A stretch of DNA of 44,732 nucleotides. It comes from Candidatus Amulumruptor caecigallinarius. GTDB taxonomy: Bacteria; Bacteroidota; Bacteroidia; Bacteroidales; Muribaculaceae. The notes under the pieces are model-generated. The model did not search any database. It was given only the letters and a program-made list of their open reading frames with translations, and was not told where the DNA came from. The DNA lies in the NCBI GenBank assembly GCA_023665605.1, contig JAMPDP010000008.1, forward strand, positions 1 through 44,732. The letters run 5' to 3'. Of the stretch, positions 36,505 to 44,386 are shown one piece after another. The translations under genes were made by a program, and so were the position numbers. How positions within the stretch are numbered: position 1 is the first letter of the stretch; each line of letters starts with the position of its first letter.

Positions 36505-36512
36505 TATATTTG
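36505..36512 (+). promoter_or_regulatory. -7 box for the BspA-like gene
   Basis: TATATTTG, an exact TAnnTTTG, 69 bases before the ATG at 36582. It lies inside the AT-rich segment, so the inserted gene brings its own promoter. Confidence 0.55.
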
Positions 36513-36581
36513 TAAACTCACATTAGCATACGCCTTTTATCTTTTATCCATCAACTAAATAACTATACTCAATATCTGGAT

Positions 36582-38594
36582 ATGAGACCTACAAGACTGA
36601 TAATAACCTTCATAGTTTTCATTATCTCAAGTCATTACTCGTTGTGTTCAGCCATTACATATTATGGCTATAATTATACATACATGGGCACAACATTGAA
36701 ATACAATGTCGTTGTCGAAGAAAATGTACGAAAATGCTGGTTACCGTCTCAGGACAAATCAATATCCGGCACAGTGTACATACCAGCCCAAATGTTATTC
36801 GAATATCAGGATGAAGTTGCTGTATTGGACGTACAATACATTAGCGATGTCGCCTTTATGGACTGTGTCGGCATTACGTCCGTCACTATACAACCTGAAT
36901 TGGAACATATTGGCGTACAAGCCTTCAAGGGGTGTACGGGTCTCAAAGAATTGAAGATGTCCAAGCCTGTTGCTGAAATTGGGTTTGGGGCATTCATGGA
37001 TTGCACCAATTTGGAAAAAGTTACCTTGCCCAACGGGTTGACTAAGATACCTAATGCGATGTTTTCAAATTGTGCATCACTAACTAATATAAAAATACCG
37101 TCTACCGTAACTGTTATCGATGGAGCAGCGTTCCTCAATACCAACCTTGAGGCAATTGATATACCCAATTCCGTTAACGAAATACAAGGGTCAGCTTTTG
37201 AGAACTGCACGAGACCAACCACTATAAAAATCCCCAATTCAGTCAAATCTATTGGCTCGAGGGCGTTCTATGGCTGTTCAAATCTGTCAGAGATAGAATT
37301 AGGAAGCATGCTTCAATCTATTGGATCTGAGTGTTTCGGCAATTGTCCGAAAATCGATAAAATTATTTATAATACATCTTCGCCGGCTAAAGGCGCCTCC
37401 TACAGTATGTTTGACATGAACGTATATCAAAGCGCAACCCTATACTTGCCAAGTCTAAGAGTAAAAAATCTTGCTGCTCAAAGAAAGCCTTGGAGTAGGT
37501 TTTATAAGGTGAAAAAAATTGGGCAGCGTTCAGGGGTCGTTGTAATACATCGCAATCAAGAGCTGGAATTTACGATAATTGACAAAGAAACCTGTGCTCT
37601 TACCAAAGTCCCCTCTACCATTGCAGGTGATTTAGATGTTCCCGAACATGTAGAAATTGATGGCACTCAATACACTGTCACAGAGATTGAAGATTATGCG
37701 TTTAACGAATGTTTTAATCTTGAATCTGTATCCCTGCCAAACACAATTGAATCAATTGGGTCTGGGGCGTTCTATGATTGTCTTGATTTGACTGAAATCA
37801 ATATGCCCGCTTCTGTGCAATCAATAGGAAAGGCAGCCTTTTATGGATGTCATCAATTGAGTTCGATTGAATTGCCAAAATCACAGGAAGTCATTCCTCG
37901 ATATCTATTTCAGTATTGCTCCAATCTAAAGGACATTCATATACCGAGTTCCTTTTCTGAAATTGGGGAAGGAGCATTTGAACGTTGCGAATCACTTTCA
38001 CAAATTGAATTGCCTAATTCAATTCACACTATTGGCTCAAGTGCTTTTTACGGGTGTAAGAATCTTACTTCAGTCAATCTGCCTAATGCAGTAAGTATTG
38101 GAAGCAGAGCTTTTTATTACACAGCTCTGTCTGAAATTAGATTACCTTCAAAATCCTCTGTTGGCTTATATGCTTTTGAAGATTGTGAAAATCTTCAAAA
38201 GGTCATTCTCGAAGATGGCGTTGCTCGTATAGAACAATTGGCTTTCTGCGGATGTGCAAATATTTCGTCTGTTGTATATAACACAGATTATCCCATCGAA
38301 GCTAATGATAATATTTTTGACAGCAATATTTATGTAACTGCCAGCCTTCAGCTACCCTCATATGCCGCAATTGAAGCATCTAAAACGACCGTTCCATGGA
38401 AGAATTTCCTAAATGTAGGCTTGATAGGAGAGTCATCCGCTACGCCGGCTTTAGAGGCTGATTGTAACACTGATATAGAAGTGTACAATATCCAAGGTAT
38501 GAAGATTTATTACGGCCCAGAAAGATTATGTTCTACACCTCCGGGCTTGTACATCCTCATAAAAAACGGCAAAGCCACTAAAGTGAACATGTAA
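36582..38594 (+). CDS. BspA-like leucine-rich-repeat surface protein
   Basis: A 670-residue secreted protein. The signal peptide is MRPTRLIITFIVFIISSHYS with cleavage near SLCSA. The body is two arrays of about 23-residue LRR_5 repeats (pattern I..GAF..C..L..I.LP.S...IG). The arrays form two similar modules of about 300 residues, each opening with a beta segment ending in an 'I...AF..C' unit and closing with a similar tail (YLPSLRVKNLA..PWSRFYKVKKIG; LPSYAAIEAS..PWKNFLNVGLIG). A C-terminal motif VYNIQGMKI...GLYILIKNGKATKV resembles Bacteroidales surface-protein tails. Related proteins bind host or other bacterial surfaces. The DNA is much AT-richer than its neighbours and codon use differs, so it looks foreign. 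Confidence 0.92.
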   Translation: MRPTRLIITFIVFIISSHYSLCSAITYYGYNYTYMGTTLKYNVVVEENVRKCWLPSQDKSISGTVYIPAQMLFEYQDEVAVLDVQYISDVAFMDCVGITSVTIQPELEHIGVQAFKGCTGLKELKMSKPVAEIGFGAFMDCTNLEKVTLPNGLTKIPNAMFSNCASLTNIKIPSTVTVIDGAAFLNTNLEAIDIPNSVNEIQGSAFENCTRPTTIKIPNSVKSIGSRAFYGCSNLSEIELGSMLQSIGSECFGNCPKIDKIIYNTSSPAKGASYSMFDMNVYQSATLYLPSLRVKNLAAQRKPWSRFYKVKKIGQRSGVVVIHRNQELEFTIIDKETCALTKVPSTIAGDLDVPEHVEIDGTQYTVTEIEDYAFNECFNLESVSLPNTIESIGSGAFYDCLDLTEINMPASVQSIGKAAFYGCHQLSSIELPKSQEVIPRYLFQYCSNLKDIHIPSSFSEIGEGAFERCESLSQIELPNSIHTIGSSAFYGCKNLTSVNLPNAVSIGSRAFYYTALSEIRLPSKSSVGLYAFEDCENLQKVILEDGVARIEQLAFCGCANISSVVYNTDYPIEANDNIFDSNIYVTASLQLPSYAAIEASKTTVPWKNFLNVGLIGESSATPALEADCNTDIEVYNIQGMKIYYGPERLCSTPPGLYILIKNGKATKVNM

Positions 38595-38668
38595 CCTCAA
38601 ATATTCATTTCTTTACACTTTCGTTGTGCTGGTGGTGTTGGAAAAAAATATACTCTCTTATGGGGTAG

Positions 38669-38731
38669 GATTTAGAACGCGTGCGGATTCCGATCACGGT
38701 TATTGCTTACCGCTTCCTCGCGCCCAAGTGA
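38669..38731 (+). pseudogene. Remnant of a tonB-like 3' end
   Basis: A 20-codon open tail after an in-frame TAG reads DLERVRIPITVIAYRFLAPK then TGA. The end YRFLAPK matches YRFHAPK of tonB, and the last 24 bases (38708-38731) match 36405-36428 at 23 positions. No start or upstream part is present. It may be the original tonB tail displaced by the insertion, or a relic of a second tonB gene. Confidence 0.5.
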
Positions 38732-38820
38732 TAGGGGCGAATTAGCCCGCGAAAACGGACGTGGATTACAAACAATCGGGTCGAGCTCATGCGCGACCCG
38801 AAGATGATTGCGGAGGGGGT

Positions 38821-38983
38821 GGCAGAACCGGCTGTTGGCTGTTTGAGGGTATCAATCGGCGTCCTCCAGACGCCCTTGGCCGTGCTGACAATGACCCCGG
38901 ATGCCTACGCTATCGCTCCGGCTTCCGGGGCTACGAGTAAATCAGCGTCCTGCGGACGCTCCTTAAGAGGTTTTGCAACAACC
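38821..38983. repeat. Type 2 modular inverted-repeat element, copy H
   Basis: The variant hairpin GGCGTCCTCCAGACGCC (as in copy G), CCCCGGATGCCTACGC with TTCCGGGG, then AGCGTCCTGCGGACGCT and the end AGGTTTTGCAACAACCT. Just upstream, at 38777-38800, is a separate hairpin (CGGGTCG/CGACCCG). Apart from these and the tonB-tail remnant, 38595-39109 shows nothing that I recognise. Confidence 0.85.
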
Positions 38984-39109
38984 TATCCTTCAAGTACATC
39001 CTCGGAATACACCTGTTATATTCACGATTTGATGTGGCACAATGCGCTATGTATCGCTTATAGGTAAAGCTGATTTATTAAACAGCCACTAAGTTTACAA
39101 GCCAGTGTG

Positions 39110-39880
39110 TCAGTGGCGGGCGTTGCGTGCGATGATTTCTTCGGCGAGCTGTGTGTGGCTTGTTGCGCCTCGGGAGGCGGGGTCGTAGAGGATGGCGGGG
39201 AGTCCGTGTGAGGGGGCTTCGCTCAGGCGTATGTTGCGGGGGATTACGGTGTCGAAGACCATGTCGGCGAAGTGGCCTTTGAGCTCTTCGTAAATCTGGT
39301 TTGCGAGGCGGAGGCGAGCGTCGTACATCGTGAGCAGGAATCCTTCAATCTCAAGCCGTGGATTGAGCTTTGACTTGATGATGCGGATGGTGTTGAGGAG
39401 CTTTGTGATGCCCTCGAGGGCGAAGTATTCGGCTTGCACGGGGATGATTACCGAGTCGGCGGCTGTGAGTGCGTTGACGGTGATGAGCCCCAGGGAAGGA
39501 GAGCAGTCGATGAGGATATAGTCGTAGGAGTCCTTGACGGGTGCGAGAAGGCTCTTGAGCACGTTCTCGCGGTGAGGCTTGTTGATGAGCTCCACCTCGG
39601 CGCCTGCCAGGTCGATGCGCGAGCCTACGAGGCGCAGCCCCTCGATGCATGTTTCCACCTCGGCGCCCGCCAGTGGGTAGCCGTCAGCAAGGCACTCGTA
39701 GATTGATGATGCCATGGTGCGCGGGTCAATGCCGTATCCGGAAGTGGCGTTTGCCTGGGGGTCGGCATCAATGATGAGCGTTTTCTTGCCGGCGAGGGCG
39801 AGTGACGCAGCAAGGTTGATGGTGGTGGTGGTCTTGCCAACACCACCCTTCTGGTTTGCTATGGCTATGATTTTGCCCAT
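39110..39880 (-). CDS. parA: ParA/Soj chromosome partitioning ATPase
   Basis: A 256-residue ATPase with the deviant Walker A motif [18 protein letters not shown] at residues 11-28, [11 protein letters not shown], and the Walker B-like [20 protein letters not shown]. The size and short N-terminus mark the chromosomal Soj type that binds DNA nonspecifically and is stimulated by ParB. Unlike the usual parA-parB order it lies downstream of parB, separated by 213 bases with its own -7 box. Confidence 0.95.
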   Translation of the reverse strand: MGKIIAIANQKGGVGKTTTTINLAASLALAGKKTLIIDADPQANATSGYGIDPRTMASSIYECLADGYPLAGAEVETCIEGLRLVGSRIDLAGAEVELINKPHRENVLKSLLAPVKDSYDYILIDCSPSLGLITVNALTAADSVIIPVQAEYFALEGITKLLNTIRIIKSKLNPRLEIEGFLLTMYDARLRLANQIYEELKGHFADMVFDTVIPRNIRLSEAPSHGLPAILYDPASRGATSHTQLAEEIIARNARH

Positions 39881-39911
39881 AAAGAATATAGAGAGATAGT
39901 ATTCAGCACTG

Positions 39912-39919
39912 CAAAGGTA
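39912..39919 (-). promoter_or_regulatory. -7 box for parA
   Basis: The minus strand reads TACCTTTG, an exact TAnnTTTG, 31 bases before the parA start. It shows that parA can be transcribed separately from parB. Confidence 0.55.
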
Positions 39920-39967
39920 ACGCCGGTGAGTCTCATGTGGTGATAATTAAGGGTTAAAACCGCGGTT

Positions 39968-40018
39968 ACTGTCAATAAATGGGCAAAAGTGTCAATAACC
40001 CCGGGGGTTATTGACACT
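39968..40018. promoter_or_regulatory. TGTCAATAA sites and 31-base palindrome between parB and parA
   Basis: AGTGTCAATAACCCC, one G, then GGGGTTATTGACACT form a perfect inverted repeat (39988-40018). A third copy of TGTCAATAA lies at 39970-39978, exactly 20 bases from the one at 39990. On the minus strand the palindrome is followed by CTTTTGCC, so it could also terminate parB. It does not match the parS consensus TGTTTCACGTGAAACA. Confidence 0.6.
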
Positions 40019-40093
40019 GTGTAAACTTGCGTGGAGCAGCGAGGCTGCCCTGATGTGTATGAATGGCGGGAAGGATGCCGAGGGCTCTTGGCG

Positions 40094-40960
40094 TCAGCCT
40101 ACACCGTCGATGCTGGCTATCAGTCGCTCCAGCTCCTCCTCGGAGCCGAAGGGTATGGTAATCTTGCCGCGGCCCCGGGCATCGCAAGTGAACTGCACCT
40201 TGGTGTTGAAGCGTGCCGAGAGGTGATCGCGCAGCAGGTCGTAGTCATGGTTGGGGGCCGGCTTGGGGCTGTCGGGGGCTTCGCCGCGAGCGAAGCGCCG
40301 TGCCAGCTCCTCGACCTTGCGCACAGACAGGCCCTCCTTGATGGTGCGCTTGTAGAGGGCGAGCAGAGCCGGTGCAGAGGGCACCGAGAGGAGTGCGCGG
40401 GCGTGGCCCACATCAATGACGCGGTCACGGAGTCCCTGTTGCACCTCGGCGGGGAGGTTGGTGAGGCGCATGAAGTTGGCTATGGTGGTGCGCTTCATGC
40501 CTATGCGCTCGCTCAGCCGCTCCTGTGTGAGCTGATACTGGTTGATGAGCATACGCAGCGTCAGCGAGATCTCGATGGGGTTGAGGTCTTCGCGCTGCAC
40601 GTTCTCTATCAGAGCCATCTCGGTGAGCTCCGAGTCGGAGGCGGTGCGGATGTATGCGGGGATTGAGGTGAGGCCGGCCATGCGGGCAGCGCGCCAGCGG
40701 CGTTCGCCGGCTATAATCTGGTAGGAGTCGGCGCCGATCTTGCGCAGCGACACCGGTTGGATGATGCCGAGCTCGCGGATGGAGGCTGCGAGTTCGGCGA
40801 GGCTCTCGTCGTCGAAGTCGCGGCGAGGCTGGTCAGGGTTGGCCGTGATGCGGTCAAGGGGTATGTCGTTGATGGCCGAGGTGCCTGAGGCGGGCACATC
40901 GTCCATGGAAATCAGGGAGTCGAGGCCGCGTCCGAGGGCTTTGCGTCGTTCTGTTGCCAC
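40094..40960 (-). CDS. parB: ParB/Spo0J chromosome partitioning protein
   Basis: A 288-residue DNA-binding protein that binds parS and spreads as a CTP-dependent clamp. The N-terminal ParB/Srx domain has NPDQPRRDFDDESLAELAASI and the CTP-binding GERRWRAARMAG. ENVQREDLNPIE follows, then an HTH (LTQERLSERIGMKRTTIANFMRL) and a C-terminal dimer region. It precedes parA on the minus strand. A -7 box (TATCTTTG, 41019-41012) lies 52 bases upstream. Confidence 0.96.
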   Translation of the reverse strand: MATERRKALGRGLDSLISMDDVPASGTSAINDIPLDRITANPDQPRRDFDDESLAELAASIRELGIIQPVSLRKIGADSYQIIAGERRWRAARMAGLTSIPAYIRTASDSELTEMALIENVQREDLNPIEISLTLRMLINQYQLTQERLSERIGMKRTTIANFMRLTNLPAEVQQGLRDRVIDVGHARALLSVPSAPALLALYKRTIKEGLSVRKVEELARRFARGEAPDSPKPAPNHDYDLLRDHLSARFNTKVQFTCDARGRGKITIPFGSEEELERLIASIDGVG

Positions 40961-41011
40961 AGTGAGTCAGTGGGTATTGAGGGATGTAGAGGGTAGATTG
41001 CTAACTTTCAC

Positions 41012-41019
41012 ACAAAGAT
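41012..41019 (-). promoter_or_regulatory. -7 box for parB
   Basis: The minus strand reads TATCTTTG. It lies only 14 bases from the opposite-facing -7 box at 41034-41041, so the two divergent promoters share space. Confidence 0.5.
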
Positions 41020-41033
41020 AGCGAAAAAAGTGT

Positions 41034-41041
41034 TACTTTTG
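41034..41041 (+). promoter_or_regulatory. -7 box for the pseudokinase gene
   Basis: TACTTTTG fits TAnnTTTG, 87 bases before the ATG at 41129. The leader contains a small hairpin GAAGTG/CACTTC near 41089-41107. Confidence 0.48.
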
Positions 41042-41128
41042 CATTATTGCACACCATGCAGTGATTTAAACTTTTTGCGAAAACTCAAGAAGTGTTTTAA
41101 TCACTTCAATGTAACCGCGCCTTAGCCA

Positions 41129-41893
41129 ATGAACGACTTGCACGCCGCCGAGAAATGGACTGAGATAGAGCACCTGCCCGAATGGGACGAGGAGTTCTAT
41201 CACGTGTACACTGCCAAGAAGCATGGCAAGTGGGTGATGCTCAAGACGCTCAAGCCGGAATACCGCGACGACCCGGAGAAGCGTGACATGATAAGCCGCG
41301 AATTTGATGTGCGCTACAATCTGGCGCACCCCAACATCGTGATGATCAACGACTTCGAGGAGGTGCCGGGCCTGGGGATGTGCATCATCACCGATGACGT
41401 GTACGGCGACTCGCTACGCAAGCTCATAGACACCGGTAAGGTGACCCGCGCTCACCTTGACAAGGTGACGCATGAGCTGGTGGATGCCATGGGTTACATC
41501 CATGCCAATCACCTGGTGCACCAGCCCATCCGCCCCGAGCGCATCCTCTTTACCGAGAATGTGGGCAACCTGAAGCTCATAGACGTGGGCTTCGACCAGA
41601 AGAGCGAGCTGCGCCCCGATGACGTGGAGGCGGATATGCGCCAATATGGCGAGGTGCTCCGTGAGACCCTGGATGCCCTGCATGACAACACCCCGGCCCT
41701 GCGGAGCGTGTGCCGTCGGTGCACCAACCCCGGTCAGCGTCCGCCGCGCTCGACGGATGCTCTGCACCTTGCTCTCGCCGGCGACCGCCATACGCGGACT
41801 CTGATATGGTTTGTGGCCTTTCTGGTGCTGATTATCGTGGTGCTCGCCTGGCTGACATCGCCCTGGGCGCCGGCTCCGCCACACCTGGAGTGA
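41129..41893 (+). CDS. Membrane-anchored protein-kinase-like protein lacking the catalytic aspartate
   Basis: A 254-residue protein with a eukaryotic-type kinase fold. Visible are Lys39 in WVMLKTLKPEY (the ATP-lysine position), Glu58 in SREFD of helix C, HPNIV, and a hinge near CIITDDVYGDSL. The catalytic loop, normally HRDLKPENIL, reads HQPIRPERIL (131-140), so the catalytic Asp is Pro. DFG reads DVG (152-154) and keeps the magnesium Asp. No Gly-rich loop or APE motif is present. A late NPGQRPPRS (200-208) matches the kinase C-lobe 'NP..RPS'. One C-terminal membrane helix (about 224-246). It is probably a pseudokinase that binds a partner. It heads a row with a GNAT gene and cdd. Confidence 0.82.
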   Translation: MNDLHAAEKWTEIEHLPEWDEEFYHVYTAKKHGKWVMLKTLKPEYRDDPEKRDMISREFDVRYNLAHPNIVMINDFEEVPGLGMCIITDDVYGDSLRKLIDTGKVTRAHLDKVTHELVDAMGYIHANHLVHQPIRPERILFTENVGNLKLIDVGFDQKSELRPDDVEADMRQYGEVLRETLDALHDNTPALRSVCRRCTNPGQRPPRSTDALHLALAGDRHTRTLIWFVAFLVLIIVVLAWLTSPWAPAPPHLE

Positions 41894-41999
41894 TGCCGGG
41901 CGGTGAGCGCTCTCCCTGTTGGCTGCCCCTCCACGCTCTTCATTAACACTCACAATAGCTTATAATCCCTGTTATCCCTCATCACCATCCACTGAGACA

Positions 42000-43130
42000 A
42001 TGGCTGTTGAAATCCGAGAAATACCCAAGACCCGCGCGGCACTTCGCCGCTACGTTAAGTTCGGCATCGACCTCTATAAGGGCAATGACTGCTTCGTGCC
42101 GCCACTGATATTTGACGAAGTGGCCACGCTGCGCCCCGAGGGGAATCCGGCCTTTGACTTCTGCGAGGCACAGTCGTTTATGGCCTACCGCGACGGTAAG
42201 CCCGTGGGACGCATCACAGCCATCATCAACCGTGAGGCCAACCGCCGTACCGGCAACACCGAGGGGAGGTTTGGGTTCGTGGACTTCATTGATGATGACG
42301 AGGTGGTGGACGCCCTGTTTGACGCTGCCGCTGCATGGCTCCGAGCCAGAGGCGTTAACGCCATGGTGGGCCCGATGGGCTTCACCGACATGGACCACGA
42401 GGGGATGCTCATTGAGGGGTTTGACGAGCTGGGCACCATCGCCACTATATATAATTATGACTACTATCCCCGGCAGATGGAGCGTCTCGGGTTTGCCAAG
42501 CGTGCCGACTGGGTGGAATACCGCATGACTGTGCCTGACAAGGTGCCTGACAAGTACCAGCGCATTGCCGACATAGTGAGCCGTAAGTATAACCTGCGTA
42601 CCGTGCGCTGCCGCTCGCGTGCGGAGCTTAAGCGCCGCTTCGGCCGTCCGTTCTTTGACCTTGTGAACGAGGCCTACGACAACCTGTTCGGCTATACTCC
42701 GCTTACCCCCAAGCTCATAGATCACTACGTGGATATGTATATGAGCCTGCTCAAGCTCGATGACCTCTGCATCATCGTCGATGCCGACGACCGGCTCATC
42801 GGTGCCGGCATCTCGCTGCCGTCACTCTCACGGGCTTTCCAGCGGGGCGGTGGCAAACTGTTCCCGACGGGATGGTATCACATAATGCGCGCACTCTACT
42901 CCCACAATGACATTGTTGACCTGATGCTGGTGGCCATCAAGCCTGAGTATCAGAACAAGGGAGTGAACGCCATGCTCTTCTCCAACCTGTTGCCGCATTA
43001 CATCAAGGCGGGCTACAAGTGGGCTGAGAGCAACCTTGAACTTGAAGATAATCAAGCCGTGCAGCTCCAGTGGCAATACTTCGAGCGGCGGCAGCACCGT
43101 CGCCGTCGGGCTTACGGCAAGAGCATATGA
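42000..43130 (+). CDS. GNAT-like N-acetyltransferase family protein
   Basis: A 376-residue cytoplasmic protein. The N-terminal half (VPPLIFDEVATL, FCEAQSFMAYRDGKPVGRITAI) and the C-terminal half (DLMLVAIKPEYQNKGVNAMLFSNLL, then ESNLELEDN) both look like acyl-CoA N-acyltransferase folds, so it may be a double-GNAT protein. The substrate is unknown; such genes are widespread in Bacteroidota. The frame is open from 41919, but the ATG at 42000 begins MAVEIREIPK, the expected N-terminus. Fifteen bases before cdd. Confidence 0.75.
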   Translation: MAVEIREIPKTRAALRRYVKFGIDLYKGNDCFVPPLIFDEVATLRPEGNPAFDFCEAQSFMAYRDGKPVGRITAIINREANRRTGNTEGRFGFVDFIDDDEVVDALFDAAAAWLRARGVNAMVGPMGFTDMDHEGMLIEGFDELGTIATIYNYDYYPRQMERLGFAKRADWVEYRMTVPDKVPDKYQRIADIVSRKYNLRTVRCRSRAELKRRFGRPFFDLVNEAYDNLFGYTPLTPKLIDHYVDMYMSLLKLDDLCIIVDADDRLIGAGISLPSLSRAFQRGGGKLFPTGWYHIMRALYSHNDIVDLMLVAIKPEYQNKGVNAMLFSNLLPHYIKAGYKWAESNLELEDNQAVQLQWQYFERRQHRRRRAYGKSI

Positions 43131-43145
43131 CCTCATATAACGACC

Positions 43146-43619
43146 ATGAAGAAATTTGACCTCGTAACCCCCATAACTGCAATGCCCGACACCGAGCTGT
43201 CGGCTGCCGACCGCGAGCTTGTAGAGGCCGCGCGCACCATCGGCCGCAACGCCTACGCGCCTTACAGCCATTACAGTGTCGGAGCTGCCATCCGCCTGGC
43301 GGACGGCACAATCGTCACCGGGTGCAATCAGGAGAACGCTGCCTACCCCTCCGGCACCTGTGCCGAGCGCACTGCCGCCTACTATGCGCATGCCCAGCAC
43401 CCCGACACCCCATTCGAGGCGATAGCGATAGCCTTTATCGGCACCGACGGCCATGAGCCGGCAGAGCCGGCCTCCCCCTGCGGGGCGTGCCGCCAGGCTC
43501 TGTCGGAGTACGAGAAACTTGCCGGGCGGGATGTGCGCGTGCTCCTTGTGGGTAAGGAAGAGGTGTTCATCATCCCCTCGGTGCACTCGCTGTTGCCTCT
43601 CACATTCACCGAGTTTTGA
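43146..43619 (+). CDS. cdd: Cytidine deaminase
   Basis: A 157-residue zinc enzyme that converts cytidine and deoxycytidine to the uridine forms in pyrimidine salvage. The zinc and catalytic residues are in TCAERTA (Cys72, Glu74) and PCGACRQ (Cys112, Cys115); NAYAPYSHYSVGAAI and GCNQENAAYPSG are typical. It could feed the nucleoside phosphorylase at 7258 metabolically, though the genes are far apart. Its stop overlaps the next gene's TTG. Confidence 0.96.
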   Translation: MKKFDLVTPITAMPDTELSAADRELVEAARTIGRNAYAPYSHYSVGAAIRLADGTIVTGCNQENAAYPSGTCAERTAAYYAHAQHPDTPFEAIAIAFIGTDGHEPAEPASPCGACRQALSEYEKLAGRDVRVLLVGKEEVFIIPSVHSLLPLTFTEF

Positions 43620-44152
43620 GCGGCGTGACCACAGATGAAGCCCCGGCGGCTGCGGGAGTGGTGATTATCCGGCCCATGGAGGCCGCTGACTACCCGGCAG
43701 TGGCTGCCATCTACCGGCACTACGTCACCGAGAGCACTGCATCGTTTGAGCTTGTCGCGCCCTCTGATGCCGAGATGGCCGGGCGTCTGAGAGCCATCTG
43801 CGAGCGCTACCCCTCATTTGTGGCCGAAGTTGACGGCGCAATAGCCGGGTATGCCTATGCCCACGAGTGGAAGGCTCGCGCGGCATACGCTCCCACTGTG
43901 GAGAGCACCGTGTATCTGCATCCGGCCATGACGGGCCGGGGCATTGGGCGTGCCCTGATGGAGCGGCTTATCGAGGCTTGTCGCGCTGCCGGTTATCGGG
44001 CTATTATCGCTGACATTACCGTGGGTAATGATGCAAGCATCGCATTGCACCGCGCCCTTGGCTTTGAGTGCGTCAGTATGTTTCGCGATGTGGGGAGCAA
44101 ATTTGGGCAGACCTTGTCTGTGACCGATTACCAGCTTCTGCTGTCTTCGTAG
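43616..44152 (+). CDS. GNAT acetyltransferase, phosphinothricin acetyltransferase-like
   Basis: A 178-residue N-acetyltransferase. Motifs: IRPMEAADYPAVAAIYRHYV at the N-terminus, acetyl-CoA-binding VYLHPAMTGRGIGRALMERL, and NDASIALHRALGFECVSMFRDVG. This is the Pat/MddA group, which acetylates phosphinothricin- or methionine sulfoximine-like compounds; in most genomes the physiological substrate is unknown. The start is uncertain: TTG at 43616, overlapping the cdd stop, or GTG at 43625; no ATG lies before the domain. Confidence 0.85.
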   Translation: MSGVTTDEAPAAAGVVIIRPMEAADYPAVAAIYRHYVTESTASFELVAPSDAEMAGRLRAICERYPSFVAEVDGAIAGYAYAHEWKARAAYAPTVESTVYLHPAMTGRGIGRALMERLIEACRAAGYRAIIADITVGNDASIALHRALGFECVSMFRDVGSKFGQTLSVTDYQLLLSS

Positions 44153-44355
44153 GCTGTTGTTCCCATGATGTTGTAAATCGGCGTCCTGCGGACGCCCTAT
44201 GAGGGGGGGGCAACAAGGGATTATGCGTAAATCTGCGTCCTGCGGACGCCATTATTGGGTGAGCGCTTGTAAATCAGCGGATGCACCACGGTGCATCCCT
44301 ACTAAATGACGGCAATTGCCGGTCTACTAATTGACGGCAATTGCCGGTTATACTA
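44150..44355. repeat. Degenerate type 2/type 1 repeat cluster, copy I
   Basis: Starts at the GNAT stop. Contains GGCGTCCTGCGGACGCC (44180-44196), a second GCGTCCTGCGGACGC (about 44236-44250), then the right half of a type 1 element (TAAATCAGCGGATGCACC, GGTGCATCCCTAC). Its tail, CTACTAA(A/T)TGACGGC then AATTGCCGGT, is present twice in tandem (about 44299-44348). It fills most of the gap before the sigma-factor gene. Confidence 0.82.
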
Positions 44356-44386
44356 CGTCCTTTGATAGGGGAGGAGTGGTATGGGA

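Noticed and set aside
39988-40018. parS site
   Set aside because: The palindrome core does not resemble the conserved parS TGTTTCACGTGAAACA; kept as an unassigned palindrome.
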